Assembly: GCA_031289895.1 (NCBI GenBank)
Contig: JAITOP010000091.1
Coordinates: forward strand, 1-29,723
Reading direction: 5' to 3'
DNA from: Prevotellaceae bacterium
GTDB taxonomy: Bacteria; Bacteroidota; Bacteroidia; Bacteroidales; UBA932
Length of the DNA: 29,723 bases
In this document: positions 22,796 to 29,723 of the stretch, piece by piece
How the letters are laid out: each line of letters opens with the position of its first letter
How positions within the stretch are numbered: position 1 is the stretch's first letter
Position numbers and translations under genes: made by a program
Notes under the pieces: generated by a model
Database searches by the model: none
What the model was told of the DNA's origin: nothing
The model's input: the letters and a program-made list of their open reading frames with translations, nothing else

Positions 22796-24109
22796 ATGAC
22801 TTATTCCGAAACTACAAATTATCTTTTTAATAGTTTGCCGATGTTTCATCGCATTGGCGCGGCTGCTTATAAAGCCAATCTGGATACAACGCTGAAATTG
22901 GATGAAATTTTTGGTAATCCGCACACAAAATTTAAATCAATTCATGTTGCCGGAACAAATGGAAAAGGCTCTGTATCGCACATTATTGCTTCGGTTTTGC
23001 AATCTGCGGGCTACAAAGTGGGGCTTTATACATCGCCTCATTTAACCGATTTTCGCGAGCGAATAAAAATCAACGGAAAAGAAATATCCGAACAGGAAGT
23101 TATTGATTTTGTAAAATTGTATAAACATATTTTCGACGAACTTCAACCTTCGTTTTTTGAGATGACTGTTGCTTTGGCTTTCGATTATTTTGCAAGGCAG
23201 GCTGTCGATTTTGCCGTTGTTGAAGTTGGGCTTGGAGGGCGATTGGATTCTACAAATATTATTTCGCCATTGTTAAGTGTGATAACAAATATAGGCTTTG
23301 ACCACACCGAATTTTTGGGAAATACAATTACATCTATTGCACGCGAAAAAGCAGAAATTATTAAACCAAAAACACCAATCGTAATTGGCGAATGGAATGA
23401 AGAATCGGCAGTTGTTTTTAACGAAAAAGCAAAACGCGAAAATGCCGAAATTATTTTTGCATCGCAATGTATAAAAGCCAATAAAATCAGCGACTGCGAC
23501 ACATATCAGCAATTTAAAATATCCGCGCTGAATAATGATTTTATCGCTTTTGAAAATCAGAAAATACAACTTGATTTACTTGGAAATTATCAGCAAAAAA
23601 ATATAATTACTGTGCTTGCGGCGATTGCTGTTTTGCAAAAAAATAATCTTATAAAAATAAATAATGATGCGATATTCAGCGGATTTGCAAACGCTGCACA
23701 ACAAACAGGTTTGCGCGGACGTTGGCAAATTCTTTCAAAAAATCCGCTCACAATTTGCGATACAGGACACAATTCGCACGGCTTAAATTTAAGTATGACG
23801 CAGTTGAAATCTATTAAACGCAATAAATTATTTTTCGTTTTCGGAATGGTTGGCGACAAAGATTTAAATTCTGTTTTGCCTCTTTTGCCGAAAGATGCGT
23901 TTTATGTTTTTACAAATGCAGATATTCCACGAGCAATGCCAGCCGCCGATTTGGCAAAGTTTTGCGCTACTGAAAATCTGCACGGCGAAATAATTTCAAA
24001 CGTAAAAGATGCCTTATTTTATGCCCGCAAATCAGCGCAAAAAGATGATGTTATTTTTATCGGCGGCAGCACTTATGTTGTTGCCGAAATTATTGATGTA
24101 TTAATGTGA
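22796..24109 (+). CDS. folC: Folylpolyglutamate / dihydrofolate synthase
   Basis: FolC adds glutamate to dihydropteroate and to folates using ATP. I start at the ATG at 22796 because homologues begin near the motif MTYSETTNYLFNSLPMFHRIG; the frame is open further upstream to 22730, but those 22 residues (rich in Phe, Ile and Lys) look non-native. The product has 437 residues. Visible motifs are HVAGTNGKGSVSH (50-62; P-loop), LYTSPHLTDFRERI (77-90), VEVGLGGRLDSTN for the Mur-ligase-type metal site, FDHTEFLG, and ICDTGHNSHGL in the C-terminal domain. Its stop overlaps the first possible ATG of the next gene, suggesting coupling or a shared transcript. Ordinary composition and complete motifs. 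Confidence 0.95.
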   Translation: MTYSETTNYLFNSLPMFHRIGAAAYKANLDTTLKLDEIFGNPHTKFKSIHVAGTNGKGSVSHIIASVLQSAGYKVGLYTSPHLTDFRERIKINGKEISEQEVIDFVKLYKHIFDELQPSFFEMTVALAFDYFARQAVDFAVVEVGLGGRLDSTNIISPLLSVITNIGFDHTEFLGNTITSIAREKAEIIKPKTPIVIGEWNEESAVVFNEKAKRENAEIIFASQCIKANKISDCDTYQQFKISALNNDFIAFENQKIQLDLLGNYQQKNIITVLAAIAVLQKNNLIKINNDAIFSGFANAAQQTGLRGRWQILSKNPLTICDTGHNSHGLNLSMTQLKSIKRNKLFFVFGMVGDKDLNSVLPLLPKDAFYVFTNADIPRAMPAADLAKFCATENLHGEIISNVKDALFYARKSAQKDDVIFIGGSTYVVAEIIDVLM

Positions 24110-24132
24110 ATTTAAAAATCAAAAAAGATATT

Positions 24133-24735
24133 ATGACAAAATTATACATAACACGACATGGCGAAACCGAATGGAATATTCAACGCCGGTTTCAGGGACA
24201 GCATGATTCGCCGCTCACTGCGAATGGAATAAATCAAGTGAATTTACTTTCGGAATATTTAAATGATATTTCGGTTGATGCGATTTATACAAGCTCGTGC
24301 AAGCGTGCTGTTATTACCGCAAATATTATTAACAGCAATAAAAATTTGCCTCTTTATGTTTGCGAAGAATTACGGGAAATAAACATGGGCGAGTGGGAGG
24401 GGATGCCTACCGAAGAGGTTAAATTGCGATATGCCACTGAGTTTCAACATTTTTTCTACCAACCCGATTTGTATTCGCCTGATAATTGCGGCGAAACTTT
24501 TGATAGTTTTCGGTTGCGTTTGTCAAATAAAGTTGAAGAAATTGTGTTAAATCATCCCAACGAAACAATTTTAATTGTTGTGCATGGAATAGCTTTGAGA
24601 ATTTTGCTTGCATATTTTAAAAATTGTTCGCTGTCGGAGATATGGAATTTTCTTGCAAAGCCTGCAAGCATTAGCTTGGTTACAGCAAATGACGGAAAAT
24701 ATGAAATAAATTTTTGGGCAAAAACAGACTATTGA
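24133..24735 (+). CDS. Histidine phosphatase family protein (phosphoglycerate mutase-like)
   Basis: This 200-residue cytosolic enzyme belongs to the branch-1 histidine phosphatases. The catalytic His9 is in YITRHGETEWN, and the second histidine in VVHGIALRILL completes the core; GEWEGMP and NCGETFDSFRLRL are further family signatures. I start at 24133, directly before the motif; an ATG at 24106 adds nine residues and overlaps folC. Similarity is to broad-specificity phosphatases such as GpmB and to alpha-ribazole phosphatase (CobC), but no cobalamin gene is near, so the substrate is unknown. It ends the plus-strand run and faces the zinc-ribbon gene across a bidirectional terminator. Confidence 0.9.
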   Translation: MTKLYITRHGETEWNIQRRFQGQHDSPLTANGINQVNLLSEYLNDISVDAIYTSSCKRAVITANIINSNKNLPLYVCEELREINMGEWEGMPTEEVKLRYATEFQHFFYQPDLYSPDNCGETFDSFRLRLSNKVEEIVLNHPNETILIVVHGIALRILLAYFKNCSLSEIWNFLAKPASISLVTANDGKYEINFWAKTDY

Positions 24736-24761
24736 TTTGTTCATAAATTTAAAACAGAAAC

Positions 24762-24791
24762 AAAAGCCGACTTCTAAAAAATCGGCTTTTT
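24762..24791. terminator. Bidirectional intrinsic terminator
   Basis: AAAAGCCGA 24762-24770 and TCGGCTTTT 24782-24790 form a 9-bp stem with an 11-base loop. T-rich sequence follows on the plus strand and the A run on the other side gives the same for the minus strand. It lies between convergent genes, ending both operons. Confidence 0.82.
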
Positions 24792-24813
24792 GTTTATTCA
24801 TTACTGTTTGCAA

Positions 24814-25683
24814 TTATTCTCCTGCAAAATCGGCGTCCACAAGAATGCGACCGCAATATTCGCAAACAATCACTTTCTTGCTCAGCTTAATGTCTAATTG
24901 ACGTTGAGGCGGAATTTTGTTGAAACAGCCACCGCAGGCATCGCGTTTTACAGTTACCACAGCCAATCCGTTTCGTGCATTATGACGAATTTTGTTGTAA
25001 GCGGTAAGTAAGCGCGGTTCAATCAGTTTTTTAATTTCATCTGTACGACTGATTAGTTCCTTTTCGTCGTGGGCAGTTTCGGAAGTAATTTCACTTAGTT
25101 CGTGCTTTTTTTCATCGAGAGCGATTTTTTTATCAGCAAGTAAAGCTTTTGCTGCATCAATATCACGTTTTTTCTCTTTGATTTTTAAGCCGAGTTCTCT
25201 TACAATCTTTTCGTTCAACTCAATTTCCAAACCTTGAAATTCCAGCTCTTTTGATAACGAATCAAACTCACGGTTGTTTCTTACATTTTTTTGTTGGTCT
25301 TCATATTTTTTTATGAGATTTTTTGATGTTTCAACACCGATTTTTCGTTGTGCTACATTACTTTCGATTTCTCTGATTTCTTGTACTAAGTTTTTAATAC
25401 GAGTATCAAATCCTATGATTTCATCTTCCAAGTCCTGAACTTCGAGAGGTAATTCGCCTCTTACGGTTTTAATATTGTCGATACTTGAATCAATAATTTG
25501 TAATTCGTACAATAATCGCAATTTGTTTACCGATGATAAATCAGACAATGCAGAACTTTTTTCGGATTTTGTTTTTGCCGGTTTTTCTGCTTTCGTTTTT
25601 TCTATTATCGGTTTTTCTGCTGCTTTTTTCGACGAAGCTTTCACAACTTTTTTTTCTTCTGTTTTTTTCGTTTTTTCTGCCAT
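24814..25683 (-). CDS. C4-type zinc-ribbon, coiled-coil protein (COG1579-like)
   Basis: This 289-residue protein has three parts. Residues 1-45 are Lys/Ala/Glu-rich (KKTEEKKVVKASSKKAAEK) and probably disordered. Residues about 50-225 are a long coiled coil with heptad character (IGFDTRIKNLVQEIREIES and ELNEKIVRELGLKIKEKK). The C-terminus is a zinc ribbon with CGGC and CEYC pairs (in RDACGGCF and VIVCEYCGRIL). This layout is that of the family named putative nucleic-acid-binding zinc-ribbon proteins, whose function is unsettled; a NIF3-like gene is often its neighbour, as here. The basic N-terminus resembles the H1-like protein 42 bases upstream and may be a lineage-specific addition. It ends at the bidirectional terminator. 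Confidence 0.88.
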   Translation of the reverse strand: MAEKTKKTEEKKVVKASSKKAAEKPIIEKTKAEKPAKTKSEKSSALSDLSSVNKLRLLYELQIIDSSIDNIKTVRGELPLEVQDLEDEIIGFDTRIKNLVQEIREIESNVAQRKIGVETSKNLIKKYEDQQKNVRNNREFDSLSKELEFQGLEIELNEKIVRELGLKIKEKKRDIDAAKALLADKKIALDEKKHELSEITSETAHDEKELISRTDEIKKLIEPRLLTAYNKIRHNARNGLAVVTVKRDACGGCFNKIPPQRQLDIKLSKKVIVCEYCGRILVDADFAGE

Positions 25684-25724
25684 TTAATTAAATAATTTTT
25701 TTAAACTGATAAGAAATACATTTC

Positions 25725-26228
25725 TTACTTTTTAGGAGCTGCTTTTTTTGCCGGTGCAACTTTTTTTGCCGGAGCTGCTTTTTTCACAACTTTTTTCACT
25801 ACTGCTTTCTTAACAGGCACTGCTTTTTTTACAACTGCTTTCTTAGCCGGAGCTGCTTTTTTTACAACTGCTTTTTTAGCGGGAGCAGCTTTTTTCACAA
25901 CTTTTTTTGCTACCGCTTTTTTTGCAGGAGCAGCTTTTTTCACTGCAACTTTTTTAGCGGGTGCTGCTTTTTTTGCCGGAGCAACTTTCTTAGCAGGTTC
26001 TGCTTTTTTCACAACTTTTTTTGCTACAACTTTCTTAGCAGGCGCAGCTTTTTTCACTGCTGCTTTCTTAGCAGGTGCAGCTTTTTTCACTGCAACTTTT
26101 TTAGCAGGCGCAGCTTTTTTAGCAGGCGCTGCCTTTTTCACAACTTTTTTTGCTACTGCTTTTTTTGCAGTCGCTTCCACAGGTTTCGCAGGCGTAGTAG
26201 CTTCTGCTTTGGTTTCTTTTTTTGCCAT
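25725..26228 (-). CDS. Histone H1-like Lys/Ala/Pro/Val repeat protein
   Basis: This protein has 167 residues. After a short MAKKETKAEATTPAKPVEAT head it consists almost only of Lys, Ala, Val and Pro in tandem units such as KKAAPAKKA and KKVVKKA. That composition matches the C-terminal tail of histone H1 and bacterial H1-like proteins (AlgP, BpH1 types), which bind DNA without sequence specificity; nucleoid binding is the natural inference. There is no globular domain, signal peptide or membrane segment. The coding DNA is correspondingly repetitive, so unit number may vary between strains by recombination. It sits 12 bases after the NIF3-like gene, in the same orientation, and 41 bases before the zinc-ribbon gene, interrupting a pair that is often adjacent. 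A translation artefact is unlikely, since the frame is intact, starts in register and has the operon spacing. Confidence 0.8.
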   Translation of the reverse strand: MAKKETKAEATTPAKPVEATAKKAVAKKVVKKAAPAKKAAPAKKVAVKKAAPAKKAAVKKAAPAKKVVAKKVVKKAEPAKKVAPAKKAAPAKKVAVKKAAPAKKAVAKKVVKKAAPAKKAVVKKAAPAKKAVVKKAVPVKKAVVKKVVKKAAPAKKVAPAKKAAPKK

Positions 26229-26240
26229 AATTTTTTTTGT

Positions 26241-27341
26241 TTAATAAATAATATAAATAATAGGGTTTATATTTTTTTGAGCAATTTGCGCTGCAAAGTT
26301 AGATAAATTTTTTTTAATAATATCACAAAATATTTCGGTAGTAAATTGTTCGCTCTCGAAATGTCCTATATCTGCAATTGTAATTTTATTTTCCGCATCA
26401 AAAAACTGGTGATATTTAAAATCGCCTGAAACGAAAATGTCAGCTTGATTTGCGATAGCATCGTTAAGCAAAAAACTTCCTGCTCCGCCGCATACTGCAA
26501 CGCGCGAAATGCTTGCTGAAACAGGTTTTGTAGAACGAATAATTTTTAAAGAAAAAATATTTTTCAGCATTTTGTAAAACTCATCGTGTGTCATCGGTTT
26601 GGGTAAATTTCCAATCATTCCCGAGCCTGCATTTTTGTATTCGTTGTCGATATTGTATATGTCGTAAGCAACTTCTTCGTATGGATGATTTTTTAGTATT
26701 GCGTTTTTTATTTTCGGCAAATCATTTTTTGTGGCGATAACTTCAATTTTTATTTCGTCTTCGGTGTGCAATTTTCCTTTTTCGCCTATAAACGGATTTG
26801 TATTTTCGCCTGCTTTGAATGTTCCTTTGCCTTTTGTGCAAAAGCTGCAATCGCTGTATGCGCCTATGTTTCCTGCTCCTGCCGCTAACATTGCATTAAG
26901 TATTTTTTCGGAATATGATTCGGGAACATAAACTGCAATTTTTACTAATTCGTTTTTTTTCGGCAACAAAATTTTGCAATCGACAAGTCCAATTTTTTCG
27001 CAAATTTTTGTGTTTACTCCGCCTGCAATATTATCCATATTTGTATGTGCGGCATAAAGCGATATATCGTTTTTTATTGCTTTTGCAATTATGCGTTGAG
27101 TCGAATTTTTTCCTGTAAATTTTTTCAATCCAAAAAATACAACAGGATGATGAGAAATAATAAAATTTATATTTTTTGATATTGCTTCGTCAACAATTTC
27201 TTCGGTAATATCAATACACAAAAGTGCCGAATTTGTTTCAGTTTCGGCATCTCCGACTATCAATCCCGCGTTGTCAAAATCTTCCTGATAACGTAGCGGA
27301 GCATAGTCTTCAATACATTGTATTACATCTTTAATTTTCAT
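26241..27341 (-). CDS. NIF3-like dinuclear-metal protein with PII-like insert
   Basis: This 366-residue protein is a NIF3/YbgI family member (often labelled GTP cyclohydrolase I type 2 homologue), a toroidal hexamer with a two-metal site whose substrate is not established. Metal ligands are expected at His64-His65 in ISHHPVVFF, Asp103 in AAHTNMDN, and His327 and Glu331 in DIGHFESEQ. Residues about 131-232 are the PII/CutA-like inserted domain found in longer members (VKIAVYVPESYSEKI ... NHPYEEVAYDIYN). The start ATG overlaps the TGA of the MerR gene in an ATGA, so translation is probably coupled. The C-terminal NPIIYIIY is unusually hydrophobic and reads through to just before the H1-like gene. 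Confidence 0.92.
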   Translation of the reverse strand: MKIKDVIQCIEDYAPLRYQEDFDNAGLIVGDAETETNSALLCIDITEEIVDEAISKNINFIISHHPVVFFGLKKFTGKNSTQRIIAKAIKNDISLYAAHTNMDNIAGGVNTKICEKIGLVDCKILLPKKNELVKIAVYVPESYSEKILNAMLAAGAGNIGAYSDCSFCTKGKGTFKAGENTNPFIGEKGKLHTEDEIKIEVIATKNDLPKIKNAILKNHPYEEVAYDIYNIDNEYKNAGSGMIGNLPKPMTHDEFYKMLKNIFSLKIIRSTKPVSASISRVAVCGGAGSFLLNDAIANQADIFVSGDFKYHQFFDAENKITIADIGHFESEQFTTEIFCDIIKKNLSNFAAQIAQKNINPIIYIIY

Positions 27342-27676
27342 ATAGAATCTTTTATTTCCAGCAATTGTTTTTTTATTTGTTCGAGTGTTTTTATTGCCTG
27401 CATATTTTTCATTGAGCCTTCGCGATTTTCGATTATTCGTTTATATGCGCCATCTAATTTCATTCCTTGTTCGCGAACTAAAAAATGTATTAATTTTATT
27501 GTTTCAACATCTTGTTGCGAAAAAAGTCTGTCGCCTTTGTTATTTCTTTTCGGATTTACCAAACTTCCGAAATGCTTTGTCCAAAAGCGAATAGTAGATG
27601 TTTCTTCGCCAAAAAGATTTGCAACTTCGCCAATAGAATAGAATAATTTTTCCGTTTCGTTTTTTTTGATAATCAT
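27338..27676 (-). CDS. MerR-family transcriptional regulator
   Basis: This 112-residue protein has a MerR-type winged HTH: KLFYSIGEVANLFGEETSTI is the recognition region, followed by RFWTKHFGSLVNPKRNNKG and DRLFSQQDVETIKLI, the wing and helix. The helical tail (LKNMQ-like, ending KKQLLEIKDSI) is short and may dimerise; no cysteine effector site is visible. I start at 27676, since the eight extra residues of the longer frame (MCRLLKIN) reach into the promoter. A -7 box lies 35 bases upstream. It heads the NIF3, H1-like and zinc-ribbon operon, overlapping NIF3 by four bases, and may regulate it. Small MerR proteins of this type are common in Bacteroidetes. Confidence 0.88.
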   Translation of the reverse strand: MIIKKNETEKLFYSIGEVANLFGEETSTIRFWTKHFGSLVNPKRNNKGDRLFSQQDVETIKLIHFLVREQGMKLDGAYKRIIENREGSMKNMQAIKTLEQIKKQLLEIKDSI

Positions 27677-27710
27677 ATTTATTTTTAATAATCTGCACAA
27701 AATATCAGCG

Positions 27711-27718
27711 CAAAAGTA
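27711..27718 (-). promoter_or_regulatory. -7 box TACTTTTG of the merR operon
   Basis: On the minus strand TACTTTTG matches TAnnTTTG exactly. A GTTG at the -33 position (27741-27744) is a weak fit. The transcription start should lie near 27704, before the MerR start at 27676. Confidence 0.55.
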
Positions 27719-27792
27719 TGTTTTTATTTACAATCACAGGCAACTCATTATAGTATTTTTTCAACATGTTTTCAACACGAAAAATAAGAGCC

Positions 27793-27991
27793 AAAAAGTT
27801 AGAAAGTTTTTAAAGTTTATAAAGTTAGAAGTTTTTAAAGTTCATAAAGTTTATAAAGAGTTTTTTAATCAAAAAATCGTAATTCGTAATTGATTTTTAT
27901 CTGTGTAAATCTGTCGCATCTGTGTAATCTGTGTGCCTATTCAAATCAACAAAAAAACAAATCAACAAAAAACAATTAAACAAAAAACAAT
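27793..27991. repeat. Low-complexity direct repeats between hflX and merR operons
   Basis: Three blocks occur: 8-9-base units such as AAAGTTTAT / AAAGTTCAT (27793-27866), ATCTGTGTA-type units (27898-27935), and AAATCAACAAAAAAC units (27945-27991). Between 27866 and 27897 there is only AT-rich sequence. No gene is present, and no hairpin terminator for hflX was found here. Confidence 0.65.
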
Positions 27992-27996
27992 GTTTT

Positions 27997-29193
27997 TCAA
28001 TACAAAAAATTATTAAAAGGATAGCGTCCGGCATGAATTTCGGCTACAATTTTATAAATATCGTTACGTAGTTTTTCGACATTGGTTTTATGTTTTGCCG
28101 AGATAAAAATACATGGTATGTTTTCTTTGGCAATCCAACTGTTCATCAACTGTTCGAGCGAATAATTTTCGGCTGTTGGCGGAGTTAAATCGTCTTCGGA
28201 TTTTTCGATAAAAGTATAGGCATCAATTTTGTTGAATACAAGAAAAACAGGTTTGTCGGTTGCGCCAATTTCAAGCAGCGTTTGCTTTACAACGTTTATT
28301 TGCTCTTCGCAATTAGGATGTGAAATGTCAACAACATGAATTAAAACGTCGGCTTCGCGAACTTCGTCGAGTGTGGATTTAAACGATTCGACAAGCTGCG
28401 TGGGCAATTTGCGAATAAATCCAACAGTATCCGAAAGTAAAAACGGAAGATTTTCGACAACAACTTTACGCACGGTAGTATCGAGTGTGGCAAATAATTT
28501 ATTTTCGGCAAACACGTCGGATTTGCTCAACAAATTCATCAGAGTTGATTTGCCTACATTGGTGTATCCTACCAATGCCAAACGAACCAGATTGCCTCGA
28601 TTGGAGCGTTGCGAAACCATTTGTTTGTCGATTTTTTTTAATTGTTCTTTCAGTTTTGATATTCGGGTCAGAATAATTCGGCGGTCGGTTTCGAGCTGCG
28701 TTTCGCCGGGACCGTAACGTCCTATTCCGCCTCCACGTTGACGTTCTAAGTGCGTCCACATTCGGGTAAGGCGCGGCAACAGGTATTGATATTGAGCCAA
28801 TTCAACCTGTGTTTTTGCATAAGCGGTTTTTGCGCGTTTTGCAAAAATATCAAGAATGAGGCTTGTGCGGTCGAGTATTTTACATTCTAAAATTTTCTCG
28901 ATATTTTTAATTTGCGAAGGCGATAATTCATCATCAAAAATGGCGATGTCAATTTCGTTTTGCTTAATGTAGTCTTGTATTTCATCAATCTTTCCCGAAC
29001 CTACAAAAGTTTTTGAATTTGCTCTGTCCAATTTCTGAGTGAAAGTTTTTACAGTAATTGCGCCTGCCGTTTCAGCCAAAAATTCCAATTCGTCAAGATA
29101 TTCTTTTGTTTGCAAATCGCTTTGTTCGTTTGTAATTACGCCAATAAGCACTGCGCTTTCCTGATTAGTTGTAAGTTGTATGTCGTAAGTCAT
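27997..29193 (-). CDS. hflX: GTPase HflX, ribosome-associated
   Basis: HflX splits stalled or stressed 70S ribosomes. This 398-residue version has the N-terminal HflX domain with GRYGPGETQLETDRR (158-172), then the GTPase: G1 GYTNVGKS (209-216), G3 DTVGFI (255-260), G4 NKID (321-324) and G5-like FISAK (363-367). All expected motifs are intact. The first nine residues, MTYDIQLTT, are read from heptamer words, and an in-frame TAA lies two codons upstream, so the ATG inside the array is the only available ATG start before the conserved region begins near residue 12 (ESAVLIGVIT). A TATCTTTG box lies 67 bases upstream. It is monocistronic as far as seen. Confidence 0.95.
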   Translation of the reverse strand: MTYDIQLTTNQESAVLIGVITNEQSDLQTKEYLDELEFLAETAGAITVKTFTQKLDRANSKTFVGSGKIDEIQDYIKQNEIDIAIFDDELSPSQIKNIEKILECKILDRTSLILDIFAKRAKTAYAKTQVELAQYQYLLPRLTRMWTHLERQRGGGIGRYGPGETQLETDRRIILTRISKLKEQLKKIDKQMVSQRSNRGNLVRLALVGYTNVGKSTLMNLLSKSDVFAENKLFATLDTTVRKVVVENLPFLLSDTVGFIRKLPTQLVESFKSTLDEVREADVLIHVVDISHPNCEEQINVVKQTLLEIGATDKPVFLVFNKIDAYTFIEKSEDDLTPPTAENYSLEQLMNSWIAKENIPCIFISAKHKTNVEKLRNDIYKIVAEIHAGRYPFNNFLY

Positions 29194-29194
29194 T
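29167..29194 (-). repeat. Short heptanucleotide array over the hflX start
   Basis: On the minus strand: AATGACT, TACGACA, TACAACT, TACAACT. The first word contains the hflX start codon. The same words in the same sense occur at the starts of the lipoprotein esterase and the HTCS gene. Confidence 0.75.
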
Positions 29195-29259
29195 TTTTAT
29201 TATTTCGAGGTTGTCGCCTAATATTAATTTGTTTACTGCCATAATTTAAAACTTTGGCG

Positions 29260-29267
29260 CAAAGATA
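29260..29267 (-). promoter_or_regulatory. -7 box TATCTTTG of hflX
   Basis: An exact TAnnTTTG on the minus strand, identical to the phoH box. No clear -33 TTTG was found at the expected place. The leader would be about 60 bases long. Confidence 0.55.
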
Positions 29268-29358
29268 CGAACAAATTTTTATAGAAAACGAATATATTAG
29301 GTATTTTAAGATTTTTAAGAGGTGTTGAAAAAGTGATTGAAACTTTATTAGCCATAAT

Positions 29359-29391
29359 AATCCATTTTTTTAGCAATAAAAATCCATTTTT
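29359..29391 (+). repeat. Direct repeat AATCCATTTTT, 22-base period
   Basis: AATCCATTTTT at 29359-29369 recurs exactly at 29381-29391, two helical turns on. The second copy reaches into the -33 region of the promoter at 29410. This is a plausible activator-site arrangement for the gene at 29442; binding is not proven. Confidence 0.5.
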
Positions 29392-29409
29392 CAATCGCGC
29401 ATGTCGTAT

Positions 29410-29417
29410 TACCTTTG
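29410..29417 (+). promoter_or_regulatory. -7 box TACCTTTG of the DUF1080 gene
   Basis: An exact TAnnTTTG with a TTTT tract about 19 bases upstream in the -33 place. The transcription start should be near 29424, leaving a leader of about 18 bases. Confidence 0.6.
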
Positions 29418-29441
29418 CGGCGTTTTTAATTACATAAACAA

Positions 29442-29723
29442 ATGAGAAAAATACATTGTTTTCTGGGAGTCGCTTTAATGGCTCTACTTGCGGGATGTTC
29501 AGGCAAACCGGCCGACCCCGCGAAACTTTGGGCGGAATCAGACGTTTTGGCTGTACCCAACACCCTGTCCGACAAAGAACAAAAAGTCGGCTGGCAACTG
29601 CTGTTCGACGGTAAAACATTCAACGGCTGGCATGGCTACAACATGCAGGGAATCCCTGACGTGTGGGCGATTGAAGACGGCGCGTTCACCATGAGTCATA
29701 CAGGAGGACACGAATCACAAGAC
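29442..29723 (+). CDS. DUF1080 (3-keto-disaccharide hydrolase-like) lipoprotein, 5' part
   Basis: The frame opens with ATG and runs for 94 codons to the window end without a stop. MRKIHCFLGVALMALLAGC is a lipoprotein signal with Cys19. The mature part has VGWQLLFDGKTFNGWHGYN and DVWAIEDGAFTMSHTGG, the opening motifs of the DUF1080 family (PF06439), jelly-roll proteins that include 3-keto-glucoside hydrolases. It is divergent from hflX with its own promoter. By my count 145 of its 282 bases are G or C (51 percent), visibly higher than the AT-rich genes beside it, so recent transfer or strong codon selection is possible. The true length and downstream partners are outside the window. Confidence 0.85.
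   Translation, partial: MRKIHCFLGVALMALLAGCSGKPADPAKLWAESDVLAVPNTLSDKEQKVGWQLLFDGKTFNGWHGYNMQGIPDVWAIEDGAFTMSHTGGHESQD

Noticed and set aside
22796..22815. folC start (MTYSE) as a fourth heptamer-derived N-terminus
   Set aside because: Only the first 7 bases resemble a word, no array precedes it, and FolC proteins naturally begin with a similar segment.
29233..29619. 128-codon minus-strand frame antisense to the DUF1080 gene
   Set aside because: The plus-strand frame has a lipobox, family motifs and a consensus promoter; the antisense frame has none and would overlap the hflX promoter.

Overview
The window looks like a chromosome segment of an AT-rich member of the Bacteroidota, most likely Bacteroidales. 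The evidence is a SusC/SusD pair, a hybrid two-component regulator (HTCS), several -7 boxes of the form TAnnTTTG (at 85, 18932, 29410 on plus; 27711, 29260 on minus), start sites without obvious Shine-Dalgarno sequences, and housekeeping genes of Bacteroidetes type. No tRNA, rRNA, phage, CRISPR array or transposase gene was seen.

Layout. (1) 1-1395: the tail of an unidentified gene, a promoter followed by a rod-like, terminator-ended RNA fold that may be a 6S-type RNA, a small XRE regulator, then about 760 bases of repeats: a perfect 29-bp-arm palindrome, a strong hairpin and a MITE-like element. (2) 1396-13855, minus strand: a polysaccharide utilisation locus (PUL) reading susC, susD, lipoprotein CE1 esterase, three-module surface lipoprotein, two more CE1 esterases and a GH3 glycosidase, ending in a clear intrinsic terminator. 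(3) 14173-18213, plus strand: the divergent HTCS regulator. (4) 18214-18967: repeats only, including a second copy of the MITE. (5) 18968-24735, plus strand: phoH, purC, a LysM protein, folC and a histidine phosphatase. (6) 24814-27676, minus strand: MerR regulator, NIF3-like protein, a histone-H1-like Lys/Ala protein and a C4 zinc-ribbon coiled-coil protein. (7) hflX on minus, and, divergent from it, the start of a GC-richer DUF1080 lipoprotein cut by the window end.

How the PUL should work: the HTCS senses a periplasmic oligosaccharide and switches on the operon. The SusC/SusD pair and the SusE-position lipoprotein bind and import the glycan. Three serine esterases remove acyl groups (feruloyl or acetyl type) and the GH3 enzyme trims sugars. 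Three esterases beside one glycosidase points to a heavily esterified plant glycan such as a xylan; the substrate is inference.

The most unusual signal is a family of in-phase heptanucleotide arrays (consensus NANNACN on one strand, GTATTCN/GTCGTTN on the other) at eight places. Within an array single words are shuffled (AACGACC, AACAACC, AAATACT, TACGACT, TATGACT and so on) while the 7-base register is kept exactly. In three genes (the lipoprotein esterase, the HTCS and hflX) the array runs into the gene and supplies the only usable ATG and the first 7-16 codons, giving proteins that begin MTYNL or MTYDI. Twice, two arrays of opposite orientation flank a palindromic, mobile-looking element.
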